A DNA stretch of 64,000 nt. Source: Hydrangea macrophylla. Taxonomy: Eukaryota > Streptophyta > Magnoliopsida > Cornales > Hydrangeaceae. Below the pieces are notes generated by a model. The model made no database searches. It had not been told where the DNA came from and worked only from the letters and a program-made list of their open reading frames with translations. A program made the translations under genes and the position numbers. Shown here in pieces: positions 19,612 through 30,930 of this stretch. The number at the start of each line of letters is the position of its first letter. Position 1 is the first letter of the stretch. Location: the NCBI GenBank assembly GCA_033977485.1, contig CM066987.1, positions 52,974,533-53,038,532 of the forward strand, in the 5' to 3' direction.

Positions 19612-21920
19612 TCTAGACACGGTTCCATTATTCAACAGGTTAACAACATGGAAATGAATTCATTTATGAAACAGTAAGGGTGATATTATAATGCATGAGA
19701 CCAATACAACCATTCTCATCTCACCAACTCTTCTCTCGACAACACATCACCCAACTCTCTCACTCTAGTATCTTTGAAACACTAAGATGACCACACTTTA
19801 GTACAGGGGTACCAGGGAGTGTCCAGTTTGACTCACACTTTAGTACGGGGTACCAGGGAGTGTCCAATGCCTCACACTTTGACCATACCACGCATGTCAG
19901 GGAGTGTCCAGTAGGCCACACTTTAGCACTACCATGGTTGCCAGGGAATGTCCAAGTCGGCGTCACACACTTTAGCGCTACCATGGGCTCTAGGGAGTGT
20001 CCAGTTTTATCACCGTCGTATTTCAAAGTCACTCTAGCTGCAATATCATAACATCACACTTTGGTACACCAATACCAGGAAGTGTCCACACACAATCTCA
20101 ACCACTCTTTTCCACACTGACCACCACTCACCATGCATGTACAACTGACTCCACATGAATGACATGTAACTTAATACAGAAATATAAAGTACTGAGAACA
20201 ATAACCATGGATATACGTGAAGAAAGCATATCTTATATGAATCAACCAGTGAATTCATCAGAGAATACTTTAATATGCTTTTATCGCTAATAGAACACAA
20301 GTGGGTCTACTTTGAAGCAATGTCCTAAAAAATGAGATATACTTTTTGTGGATGAATTTCATATCAAAAGAAAGGTCTTTGAGTCTAGTTCCAACGCTTC
20401 AAACAGTGCGCGTTTTCGAGTTATCTAGAGAAAGTTACGACCGTTTTACTAAAAGTCGTCAGTGCTGAAAAATGCCAATCGATTGGCAAAAGATTCTCCC
20501 CTGTTACGAGTTTAAGGCTGATTTTTGACCCATTTTGAAATCCGAATACAAACATGACTTATAATATATGGTTCTCTCCATTTTACCGCAAGGATTATGA
20601 ATATGTGATCGGATTTAACCAATTTCAATCATAGCTCTTGGATTTTACGAAAAATCGAGAGGTGACAAAACTTCAATTCTAATATACTTTCTTATATGAA
20701 TTATTTAAGCTCTACATTTTTAAACATAACATCTATGGACTGTAATCTTTCATTTTCATCTATCAAAATGAATTTTGGTTAAGTTTGAAAAACTCCTGAT
20801 TTCAAGCTATGGAGTTCAAACGTAAAATCAACAATGGTGACTCCTAATTCTAACAATACAAACAGAAATTGAGACATGAATTACATTCAAAGTGAGTTTA
20901 AAATGCTCACTTAGATAAGAGATTGCAGAATTTGTTGAGAAAGATAGCAAAATAGAAAACCCAAACCAAGCTTCAAGTTATGGAGGTTGTACTCTTTCTC
21001 TCAAAAAATTTCTGTATAAAGTCTCTGAACTCTCTTTTCCTCTCTATAAATCTTTTATGAACAGAAAAATGTGTGTTGATGTGAGAGTGTAGTATATATA
21101 TATATATAGAAAGCCAACTCTTGAGATCCTTGGGGACCAAGTCCCTTCCCTCTCACTCTACAAATTCCTAATTTAAACTAATGACATACTAATACATATA
21201 TAGTATATATAGTATACATATATACATACGAATATATGTATATATATATATATATGAATAAGTCTACATTCAGATTGTAGAAGTTGTGCTAGAGTAAATA
21301 GGTGTTAATTTAGGTGTGTTTGGCAAATTAGCATAGGGCACTAATGCAACACACACCAAGTAGACATTGCCAAACAAGGCACAAGCAAAATGTCTAGGAA
21401 TCTTAAGGGTGTTTGGAAAAAATAGCTTATGTCACCAAATTAACACATAGACTAGTAGTAGCATGCCCAAACAAGCTCAACACATGTCAAGTATAAGATT
21501 GACAGAGATTTCCCAAACTGTGGGAGCCCCTTTCGCGACGTGGACAATTTTTGAACATAAACTGGTATTTTCGCGGCGCGGTGGTCACCACGAAAATACA
21601 GAAAAATTATATTAACGTAAGAAATAATTTTCTGGGTTAATAAAAATACAGTTCGAATCATAAATAAATATTTTCACCGTTTTGAAATACAGTTGTGAAA
21701 TTCAATTACAGGTATTTCTACCCTTATGAAAATATAGTTGTGAAAACATTACACTTGTATTCATAAATTGTGGTTAGAAACCACAACAGGCATTGCTCAA
21801 GTAATGAAAATTACAGTTTGACCCCAGTAGAATTTGCTGATACATTAAAAGCAAGCAATACAAATTAAATTAAATATGGAAATACAAATTTAAAATTGAA
21901 TGAAAATGCAGGTTGTTACA
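19612..21920 (-). repeat. Gypsy-type LTR fragment on minus strand
   Basis: Non-coding block between SIRE LTR and SIRE gag. It ends ...GCAGGTTGTTACA, which on the minus strand is a TGTAACAACC LTR start as in the elements at 41551 and 47202. It contains a tandem repeat (19791-20095), a perfect 16-bp palindrome (20473-20488) and TA-rich runs (21085-21112 and 21195-21255). The left end is not defined and no TSD was found. Confidence 0.5.
19791..20095. repeat. Degenerate tandem repeat, 40-50 bp units
   Basis: Six units each beginning ACACTTTAG and containing CAGGGAGTGTCCA, separated by 40 to about 90 bp. In several units TACCATGG or GGGGTACC lies between them. Confidence 0.85.
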
Positions 21921-22940
21921 AATGATGCCGATAAGAAACTCATAAAATTGAATGCTATGGCAATGAATTTACTATATTGTGGTTTAGACCCAAATGAATA
22001 CAATAGAATTTCATCTTGCGAATTCGCAAAAGAAATTTGGGATAAACTTGAAGTGACTCATGAGGGAACAAGCTAAGTCAAAAAGTCAAAAACTAATTTG
22101 CTTATTCAATCTTATGAAATGTTTAAAATGTTGCCTTTTGAGTCTTTTGGTGATATGTCTACTCGGTTTACAACTATCATTAATAGCTTGAAAAATCTTG
22201 GTAAAGTTTATGCTAATGAATAAATTATTGAGAAAATTCTTAGGGCTTTACCAAAGTAATGGCAACTGAAGGTCACGGCTATCCGGGAAGCAAAGGATTT
22301 GACAAAGTTGCCAATTGAACAACTCATGGGATCACTCATTACCCATAAAATGGAGTTAGCTATGCTTGTCGAAGAAGACAAGAAAAAGGAAGTCAAAAGA
22401 GGAGATATGGCCTTGAAGTCCTCAAGCTCAAAGAAAAAGGGCAAAGATCATGGGAGTGATGATAATAAGGACATGGCTTTAATCACCCAAAAATTCGTAA
22501 AGTTTCTAAAGAAAGAAAAACGCAAGAAGAAGGCAATGAAGGTCATTCAAAGTAGCTCCGAGAGTGAATCATCGGACGACAACTCAAATGAAGATGAGAT
22601 TGTCAATCTTTGCCTCATGATAATAGAAAATGGGGTAACCTCTACTTCTTGCTCTTTCAATGACTCTAATAATTGTAATAAATTTCAAAACAATGAGTCA
22701 AGTTCTTTGGGAACAAAAGTTCAAGAAGGTTATTGCATTAGTACTCCTCCATTGTTGAAAGATCATGAGTATGATCATTGGAAAAGGAGAATAGAAATTT
22801 GTTTTATACCACTTGACAGAAATCTTTGGAACATTGTCAAAAATGGTTTTTCTCCCAAACCAAAGATTGAATGGAATGAAAATGATCAAAATAACTTTCT
22901 ATTGAATCTTAGAGCCATGAAAATTCTATATAATTCTTGA
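21921..22940 (+). pseudogene. SIRE-like copia Gag, N-terminal and middle part
   Basis: One frame runs from NDADKKLIKLNAMAMNLLYC through WDKLEVTHEGTS and FESFGDMSTRFTTIINSLKN to a Lys/Ser/acidic linker. Premature stops lie near 22076, 22221 and 22258; the last 213 codons (22299-22940) are open. A second copy of the Gag N-terminal domain then follows (22736-22940: TPPLLKDHEYDHWKRRIEIC, then LWNIVKNGF). The start is lost to the preceding insertion. Confidence 0.82.
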
Positions 22941-23920
22941 GATAATAGTTCATATAATAGAATTCGTTCATACTCTAGTGCAAATGAAATTTGGTTATGT
23001 TTAGAAAATTTTCATGTTACAACTAACCAAACGTGTGAAGAGGAAAAAGTGTGCCTTTTTTCAAATGAAGATGATAATAATGAGAAAATAGCAAAAGAGG
23101 CCACTTGGTATGATGACGACTCATCCGATGATGACTCATGTGATCAAGAAGGTGCACAAGAGAATTTGGTAAACTCTAACCCTACCTTTATTATTCAATC
23201 TCCTAACTATAATGAGCTTCAATATGCTTTTGAGGAGTTACATGAGGAATTAGAGAATTTGGGATATATAACTCTTAAAAAGAATTTTTCCAAACTTTCA
23301 AATGAGTTAAATATTTTGAAATCCCAAAATGAATCTTTGAAGATTGAAAATGAAAAACATGTTGCAAGAGCACAATCTTCAAATGAGCTTGAAAAAAAAA
23401 ATTTGGAGTTGTGAAAGAAATTGGAAGATTTAAAACTCAAAATGAAATTTTGAGAAAAGAAAAACTTGTTTCAATCAATCAACCTTCAAGTGAATCTATT
23501 GAAAAAGAAAATGTTGAATTGAGAAAGGAGGTGGATGATTTGACAAAAACTTTGGCAAAATTCACACAAGGTGAACAAAATTTTAATATGCTTTTGGGAA
23601 AGTAAAAATGTGTTTTTGACAAAGTCGGTTTGGGATTTAATCCCACATACAAGGAAAAGAAGTACAAAAGCTTCTTTGTAAAGTCCACACCTTCTACTTC
23701 AATTCTCAAAATTCTCACAAGAATTTCTTTGTTAAGGAATCAATCTCAAATGAGACCCTCCCCCATGTAACTTGTCATTATTGCATGAAAAAGGGGCATG
23801 TTAATTATAAATGTTCATTTCAAAAGAAAATTAACATGGTTTGGGTTGTGAAGGGATCCTCTCCTACCTCCTTGGCAAATGTTGCATCCAAGAGGCGCTT
23901 GGATAATGGTTAAATCTTTT
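22941..23920 (+). pseudogene. SIRE-like copia Gag, C-terminal part
   Basis: Begins with a second partial capsid text (SSANEIWLCLENFHVTTNQT), then an acidic stretch (YDDDSSDDDS), a long coiled-coil region broken by a stop at 23412-23414, and a CCHC knuckle CHYCMKKGHVNYKC near 23778. Soon after VVKGSSPTSL the coding sequence ends, with no protease, integrase or RT. Gag would form the particle; this copy is broken and pol is deleted. Confidence 0.8.
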
Positions 23921-24434
23921 ACCTTAAGCCTAGTAGGAGTAGGTTAGATCGATTTATTTTGATTGTGAAATCATACTTGCTTTTCGAATGATACGTTGTT
24001 TGATGTTCATAGCTATTCCATCCTCCTAAGAAGATAATGCATAATTTTGATCTTATAATTGGTATTTATTCATATCTATGCATATGTTGAGGGGGAACAT
24101 ATCATTGTGCTTACTTTAGTTAAGTTGGTATCATATTTGGGTTTTTGTATTTGGGTATCATTATGTTGCCTCCATGACATTTTTGCTTATCTTGAGGGGG
24201 AACTTCTAGCTAGTTCAAACCCCTATATTTTTGTTGTTGTCAAAAAGTGGGAAAATGATAGAGATTTTAATGATAGAGATCTTTAAATAAAGGGAAAATG
24301 ATAATAGAGATTTTTAGAAAGTCATCATTCTTGAATTCATACTTTGTATATCTTATTGCTTTGAATGATAACATGAAAATGATTCGTTTTGTGCTTTAAT
24401 TAGCTACATCTCTATTGCATGTTTTGATATCATC
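23921..24434 (+). other. 3' non-coding region of the SIRE-like element
   Basis: AT-rich, with two TTGAGGGGGAAC purine blocks (24087, 24194) and GTCAAAAAGTGGGAAAATGA (near 24239), features typical of the region before SIRE 3' LTRs. No coding text. Confidence 0.6.
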
Positions 24435-24447
24435 AAAAAGGGGAAAA
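24435..24447 (+). promoter_or_regulatory. Polypurine tract of SIRE-like element
   Basis: AAAAAGGGGAAAA following ATCATC, the usual SIRE arrangement directly before the 3' LTR. Confidence 0.75.
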
Positions 24448-25907
24448 TTCTTAGCCTTGAATTTATTTAAGGCATTATTTATGTTTATTTTGATGATGAC
24501 AAATCTAGTAATAATTGCATGTTCTTAATGATTCTATTCCAATGAATTATCATGTCATTTTCATTCTACTAATCTCTCTATTCATGAACTTAAATGTTCT
24601 AACTTTTTTTGAGATTATGAGATAGCATATGGTGAAGTCCAAAAGTGATGGAGCTCTACAAGGATCAAGACTTGAAGATTTTCTATCCTTGGTTGAAGAC
24701 TAGGATTTACATGTAAGCATTTTGATCAATCACTCATAAGGGCTCAAGTAACTTTAATTGGACCTTAGGATTCTCGCTCTCATACTTTAAAATAATTTCA
24801 AGGACCTATATATACGTAGACCACTCAATTAAATTCATTTCACAAAAGTTTTCAAGTGGCTAAGTCAAAATCAAGAACCCTTTGCAGATTGGTCAACTTT
24901 AAAGGCAAACCTGATCCATGGTAAGGAATTAGATGTTACGTTTTATATGGTTGGAAAGGTATTTGAATCTAGTTTTCGAATCTTCAAACGGATCGCAAAA
25001 ATGAGTTTTGTAGAGGGATTTATTGCCGTTTTAGTAAAGAGGTGTCAGTCTGCGAAAAACAGCAGAAAACCAGTCGACTGAAAAATGAAGGGTCCTGTCG
25101 ACTGGAGGTAATGTTCAGTCGACTAGAGTACTGTTCAGTCGACCGAATTTCATAGCAGAATGCCTCTTCTCTATTATAAACATCCCATTCAACCAAACCT
25201 TCGATCCAGTCGACTGGACTGCGCAGAATGCACTAACAGCTAGTTTTCTCTAAACGCTCCAAAAATTGTTTTTACTCCCCTCAACCACTCCCAACGGCTA
25301 CAATATTTCAAAAGCTATATATATGGATATTTTTAAGGGTCATAAACAAGAAGTAACATTAACAAAACCATTCAAATATCTTGTTTAATTATCATTCCCA
25401 TTTGAGCCCTAGTTTGAGTGAAAAATCAATTTTCTCTAGATTTCAATTGTAATTCTTGAGAGAGCAAATTGTAGTGAGCTTTCATTTGTATTATCCACTC
25501 ACTAAGGATTTGTTGTGTGATCTTCAATTGTATTATTCACTTTAGAAAGAGAGAGCTCAATTTGTACCCAAAACATTATTTGTAAAGAGTGAGGGTTAGT
25601 AACCATTGTATGCAAAGAAGAGGTGTTCTTCTTTGGGAGAGTTGAAGACTCTTGTAACGGTTTGATCTACACCCTTGAAGTAGGTCGGATTAAAGGAATC
25701 CTCAAGAGGTGTTCTTGAGGGGTGGACGTAGGCCACGGTGTGCGAATTGCCGAACCACTTGAAAACTCGGTTTGCAAGTGTCTCTTCCCTTCTCTCTTTA
25801 TTTTATTGTTTGTGATTGTGTTTAATTTGCTATTAAGTCTTTAAAAGGTTAATTTTCCGCTAAAACCTTATTCACCCACTTCTAAGGTTTCCATATTTGG
25901 TCCAATA
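24448..25907 (+). repeat. SIRE-like copia 3' LTR
   Basis: Starts TTCTTAGCCTTGA, where TGTTAGCC would be expected, and ends TTTGGTCCAATA (family end TTGGTCCAACA). It has CAGTCGACTG palindromes at 25071-25217, a TATA box at 25316-25323, and in the R/U5 part AACGGTTTGATCTACACCC, common in SIRE LTRs. Confidence 0.82.
25071..25217 (+). repeat. CAGTCGACTG palindrome cluster
   Basis: Five copies or variants at 25071, 25095, 25116, 25136 and 25206 (CCAGTCGACTGG). The last ends about 98 bp upstream of the TATA box. Confidence 0.88.
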
Positions 25908-26780
25908 TTTTTTTTTGTTTTTTTGTTTGATTGTTTTTTTTTTTTTTTGTTTAATTTTTTTTCTTTGAAAAAAAAAATAATGATAACAAAATAAAAATTA
26001 AAAAAAATTTGTGGTCCAATCCAGACCATGTAGGTGACTAGGTGCTGCCAACAATTTGCGCCCGAGGTAATAGAGGCTTCGATTTTTTATTAGTTGTTAA
26101 CTACATAATAATCAATTTGACACTCAAAACCAACCCTGAAAACAACATTGATAATATTGAACAAAGGGTAAATGCATTTTGCATCTTTAATCTATTTAGC
26201 GATTTCCGATCCTTCTTTTTTTTTTCCCCTTTCTTTTCTTTTCTTTTCTTTTTCAAAATGTAGAAAGTTTGGGTGTTCTTCCATCTAAAAAGTGATGGGG
26301 TGGGAGGAGTCCATTACATTGAAAGTTGACGCGACACCCAGTAACAAGTTTTTTATACACATTTGAAACAGAAAGGAGTGAAGGATGGGAAATTTGATGA
26401 CAAACTATTAGAGGATTTGCAGTGGTGTTAAAATGGTAGGGTAACTTAAATTAGTTATCATGTAAGCAACGGTGTTTGTTAACTAGAAACTTAGCATAGC
26501 GTATAGTAGTGGAACTTATGTTTACTATTCAGCTAATTTTCCTTACTATACAACCAGACGGCAAAACTACTATCGTTTCCCACTCCAACTAGTAAAAGTA
26601 ATGTTGTCCCGCCACCGGCCAGCAAGACCTTTGCCTTTTTCTTCCTTTCTGTTTTTTTTTTTTTTAACAAAAGGTGACCTCAACTGGCATAAAGGCAATG
26701 TCATCCAACCACCGACCAGCAAAGCCTTTGCCCCTTAGATTTTTTTTTCTTTTCTTTTTTTTAACAAAAAGTGAAGATTA
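25908..26780. other. Non-coding spacer with a local duplication
   Basis: T-rich and A-rich runs and no gene. 26598-26680 and 26697-26774 are imperfect copies (CCACCGRCCAGCAARRCCTTTGCC followed by a T-run and AACAAAAG/AGTGA), a period of about 99 bp. Confidence 0.7.
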
Positions 26781-26842
26781 ATTGAAAAAAAAAAAACAAT
26801 TTGCTCACCCAGGTGGTTCTCAGGGGAATTCTCGGGGCCTCC

Positions 26843-27610
26843 TCACTGAGCCCGAGGGTGGATACTTGGAAGAATTTCCTCTTCTACCTCTTTGTTATTG
26901 CTCGGAGCATTCTCCAATATCTTCCTCCCTTGTCGATTACTCAGGGAAAAGAAGCCGATCTCCCTCTGCAATGGGGATGGCCGGTCTGTCCATAGAAATT
27001 CCTGGAGGGTCAGCTCGTACCCGCAAACTTGGGGCCAGAGGTAAATGGCCCCCATCAGAAATCTCCAACCGTTTGGGGCCAGCTACCCAGGGGCAATACC
27101 GAGGTAGATCAGTAGGTCTCGAGCAAGCAGGTAGAGATGAAGACGAAGACCTGCCAGGAGCGCGTCCTCATAAAAGGTAGTGTAACCCGACCGATGAGCG
27201 TGTGCTTCACCGGCCGGTAATGCAATAGAGAAGCCTTCAAAATAACTGAACTTCTGGCTGATTCTATCTAAATCTGACCTGACCAGACTACTGGAGGTTC
27301 CTATGCAAGAAAAGACAACCTCTGGGGTACCTAAGGTCGATGCCTCATTACCTGATCCCCTCGACTCGGAAACTTCAATGTATTCCTGACTTGCTTCCTC
27401 ACTAGACACTCGGACAGGGATTCTACCCTCGCTGTGGTGGTCTGATGGGGTTAGTGAGGGAGGGTTTAAACTAGTGCTCGGGGTCCTGGACCTCGATTGC
27501 TCATCCTCCGACCGGGAAGACGAGTTATAATCACAGCGACACATTTCTAAAGTCCCTGCTAAGGGACGAGGAAGCAACTGACGACCTAAGTAGGGGTCAA
27601 GAACTCCCAA
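26843..27610 (-). pseudogene. Antisense accessory protein of a gypsy element
   Basis: Minus-strand frame of 255 codons with one in-frame TAG at 27085-27083 (a single-base change from a Gln codon). Ser/Glu/Arg-rich N-terminus, then EGFSIALPAGEAHAHRSGYT, YEDALLAGLRLHLYLLARDLL and YLGIAPG, then LAPNGWRFLMGAIYLW. From memory this resembles the plant 'putative gypsy type transposon' domain (Pfam Transposase_28). The PPT and LTR on the plus strand just to the right suggest it is antisense to the element, as reported for accessory ORFs of some Tat-lineage elements. The call could be wrong if the LTR belongs to another element. Confidence 0.65.
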
Positions 27611-28393
27611 TCTAAGGTAAATGGGTGGAAGAACTAAAAGTCTATATGGGAGGGTCTACACGGTCTTAACAGTCAAGTAACACTCGAACAACACGATCCT
27701 AGGGCACACAGACGGGGCACATTATTCTACCATAGAAAGGGAACCACCCGACCTGGGGAAGTAGCAGAACCTGAGGAAAAAGAAATCCTACTCCTTCACA
27801 AAGCCTAAAGGATTCCTATTCTCTAGCCTCGCTCGGGAATAAAAACAAAAGAAGAAGATAAGGAAAAGTGCAATGAATTACAAGGCTGGAGGAATGAAGA
27901 CTTACAAGGAAGGAATGCAGGGAAGAGCTCGGGAATTTGGACCGGGTGCTTTTCCTCTAGAATCGCTCGGTAATTTCTTCCTATGGACAACAGAAGGAAT
28001 GAAAATGCTCAAGTGTCCCTTATATAGATTGTACGAACAGTCTAGATGATCTCAGATCCAACGGCCCAGCAAAATTCTCGCTTAAACACCCGACAGTTAG
28101 CACCTCGGACAGCCCAAGCGATGCTTCAAAAGGCGTGCGTATTAATTGTACGATTTGATGGTTCAGTTAGGTTATGACTGACAGGTTGCGCTTACACCGA
28201 TCTGGTTTAGATCCTGACTAGACCAACCCATTCTTGACACGTGGCAGGTCGGATCCCGAGCTCCCAAGTCACTAGTCCGAGTTTATTACCCGAGTTGTAA
28301 AGATGGTCGGCCCCACCCCAAGTGGTTGTACCAGGCAATTCTCTTGTGCTATACCAATTTCCATGCCTCATCCGACGCAGCACCAGTTTAGCC
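27611..28393. other. Internal non-coding region of gypsy element 5
   Basis: More GC-rich than its surroundings, no long frame and no motif recognised. It lies between the antisense ORF and the polypurine tract. Confidence 0.5.
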
Positions 28394-28411
28394 TTGGAAA
28401 TGGGGGGCAAC
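28394..28411 (+). promoter_or_regulatory. Polypurine tract of gypsy element 5
   Basis: TTGGAAATGGGGGGCAAC directly before an LTR start TGATACG. Confidence 0.7.
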
Positions 28412-28969
28412 TGATACGTACAAAAGTATATGTCCAATAAGAACGAGACTCGATGGCAACATTGAAGAGTGCCCGGTCAGGGGGGACAATCATCCCAACC
28501 ACTCTAACAACCCGGTCTACGTATAGGGAGCGCCACATAATCCAGAAGTTTCCTATGCAAGTTAGAAGACTGATGGAAAGTGAAGATTATTTCATAATCC
28601 AATTAGGAAACTCACATACTTTATGGTAATCATACCTAATCGGATTGTATTACTTTATCATACACAGTTTCCATGTGTAAGGGACTCTTGCAACTACAAA
28701 AGGGGCATCTCGGCCCCTGTATAAGGGAGATTAATTAATAATCAATTACCCTTCTGCACAATACTCACCACAGTTTTGTGTAGACTCCCCGGCTGACCTC
28801 TGGTAGCTCCAGTTTATTGTTGGTTCACCAATGGTCCCCGGCTATTTCATAACATAGTAAAAGTGTTAAGACACACCACGTGGACGTAAGTCTCTTCATT
28901 AACAAGGCCGAACCACGAGCAATTACTCTTGTCTAATTCTTCTTACCTCTAATCCAAATTTTGGCATCA
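28412..28969 (+). repeat. 3' LTR of gypsy element 5 (558 bp)
   Basis: Begins TGATACG after a polypurine tract and ends TTTTGGCATCA, giving TGAT…ATCA terminal repeats. A TATA-like CTGTATAAGG lies near 28717. No second copy is in the window, so the boundaries rest on the end motifs only. Confidence 0.6.
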
Positions 28970-30231
28970 TAAAGTGATAATAATAGTGATTTTAGAAAAA
29001 ATAATATGCTAGAAGAAACAAAATGAAGAAAACATGAGGGAAAACATTTAATGAGAAAAATGACATTTTAATTTCAAATTTTGGTTAAACTTTTCCCTTA
29101 AAGCTGAATTTGAAAATTTCTACCAATTTTAATGGAAAACTTTGTAGTGTTAGTTTAACCACAAGACTCACAACCACACAGAATTAAGTGGAACTTTGAA
29201 AACTTAAGTGGTAAAGTAAAAACAGGCCAAATCAGGAGAGATAAGATGCATTTAAAAAAACATTTGTTAACATTGTAATATAAAGTAGCATACCTATGAT
29301 ACTCTTCATTCCATTTTTTTTAAGTTTCCTCCAACATACCAGAAAATCCATTATTGGTTGTGGCCAAAAGGTTGTGGCTTTGGTTGTGCCCCAAGTATTA
29401 CTCCCAAGTATTACTCATAGGATAACACCAACATACAAAATCCATCCTGGGTTTGGGAAAACTTAAAATGTTTGAGAAACCCCTCTCAACCTCAAACACA
29501 CAAAAGAATTGGAGAAGGTCTAGACAACAATTGAGTCAACAAAAGAGACTCACAAGAGCTCCAAAGTAGATTCAGAAGAGGTGCTTTACCTCATACACAT
29601 TCTATGGTTATGACTTTCTTTATTCAGTTAAGGCATGTTCAATCACTCAAGAATCTTTCAAGGACATTGGTGGGTAATATATCTGTTTTCATTCTTTACG
29701 TTCTCTTTCTTTTTTTCTTTTTTTTTTTTTGTTTCGGGGAAATAAAAATTTGATTCTTTTTTAGAAAACATATATTTGCCAATATAAAGATAACATCAAA
29801 GTTATCTCCATTTGAAAATCACTTCAAGAAAATGTGTAGAATAGATGGATCAAGATTAATTACATTCAAAAGATGCTGAATTTGATTGCATAGGATAAAA
29901 TCGCTGATATAAAACGATAAGTAGGTAAAATCAATGATTGATGTCAAGGGCAAACCCGTTGCACGAGATTATGGTTAGTAGCCATCCAATCATATACATG
30001 TACATAAACATATATATATATATATACGCCATATCGCGTGATAAATTAGATTTTGGTCAAATAATACTTGAAAGTTTACTATCCAAAAACATTGCAAACT
30101 AGGCATTCTTAAAAGTTAAATTACTATCCATTAATGCTATCAATTAAGAAAATTATTACTATCCATTTAAAAAATAATAATTCCCATCCCTAATTTCCAA
30201 GAAATAAAAAGCAAAAAAAAAATCTCGCATC
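28970..30231. other. AT-rich intergenic region downstream of the host gene
   Basis: No coding text or transposon ends recognised. It holds a T-run (29713-29730) and a (TA)n at 30008-30026. It probably includes the 3' UTR of the minus-strand gene that ends at 30232. Confidence 0.6.
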
Positions 30232-30854
30232 TCACTTGCTCTTCTTATATGGTGGCTGATTTTGCACTTCCTCCTCATCTTCCTCTTCTTCGTCGTCCTC
30301 GTCCTCGTCCTCATCTTCATCATCATCGTCGTCATCATCATCTTCATCGTCATCATCATCTTCTTCATCACTTCCACCCCCACCATTCGCCACATCATCA
30401 TCGTCAGAATCATCTTCCTCATCACTCCCTTCTTCTCCCGAAGATTCATCATCGTTTTCATTTTCATTTCCTTCGTTGTCATCTTCATCTTCATCGTCGT
30501 CGTCGTCGTCGTCGTCGTCATCGGACTCCATAGCATCCTCGTTTTCAGCATCAGGCTCCGTCACTTTGCTGAGGTCAGTAAAAGGAAACCTACAATACAA
30601 TTATATGCATAGTCCATGATTGATTTTTCTAAACTTCTCTAAACATGTGGCGAAGAATCAAAACATTATGGAAAAAGCAAGGGCCTATTTCCGAATGCTT
30701 AAAATAGAATCCCTAATCTCACTTCCTATTTGGTCTTTATGAGAACCAAGGTTATGCTCTATAATTTCATGGAGTTGATTCACTTATGAATACAGAACCG
30801 TTTCTCTGTATTCCCAAAAAGCCACCAAAGAACAAATTTGTTTTCTTCTGGAGT

Positions 30855-30930
<76 letters not shown>

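Noticed and set aside
21085..21255. TA-rich runs as an origin or regulatory region
   Set aside because: Simple TA microsatellites inside an LTR fragment; nothing further supports a function.
30159..30612. Other frames over the acidic exon (His/Arg-rich, Ile/Val-rich and Met/Thr-rich proteins)
   Set aside because: Shadows of the GAT/GAG-rich acidic exon on either strand; the spliced minus-strand frame explains the region.
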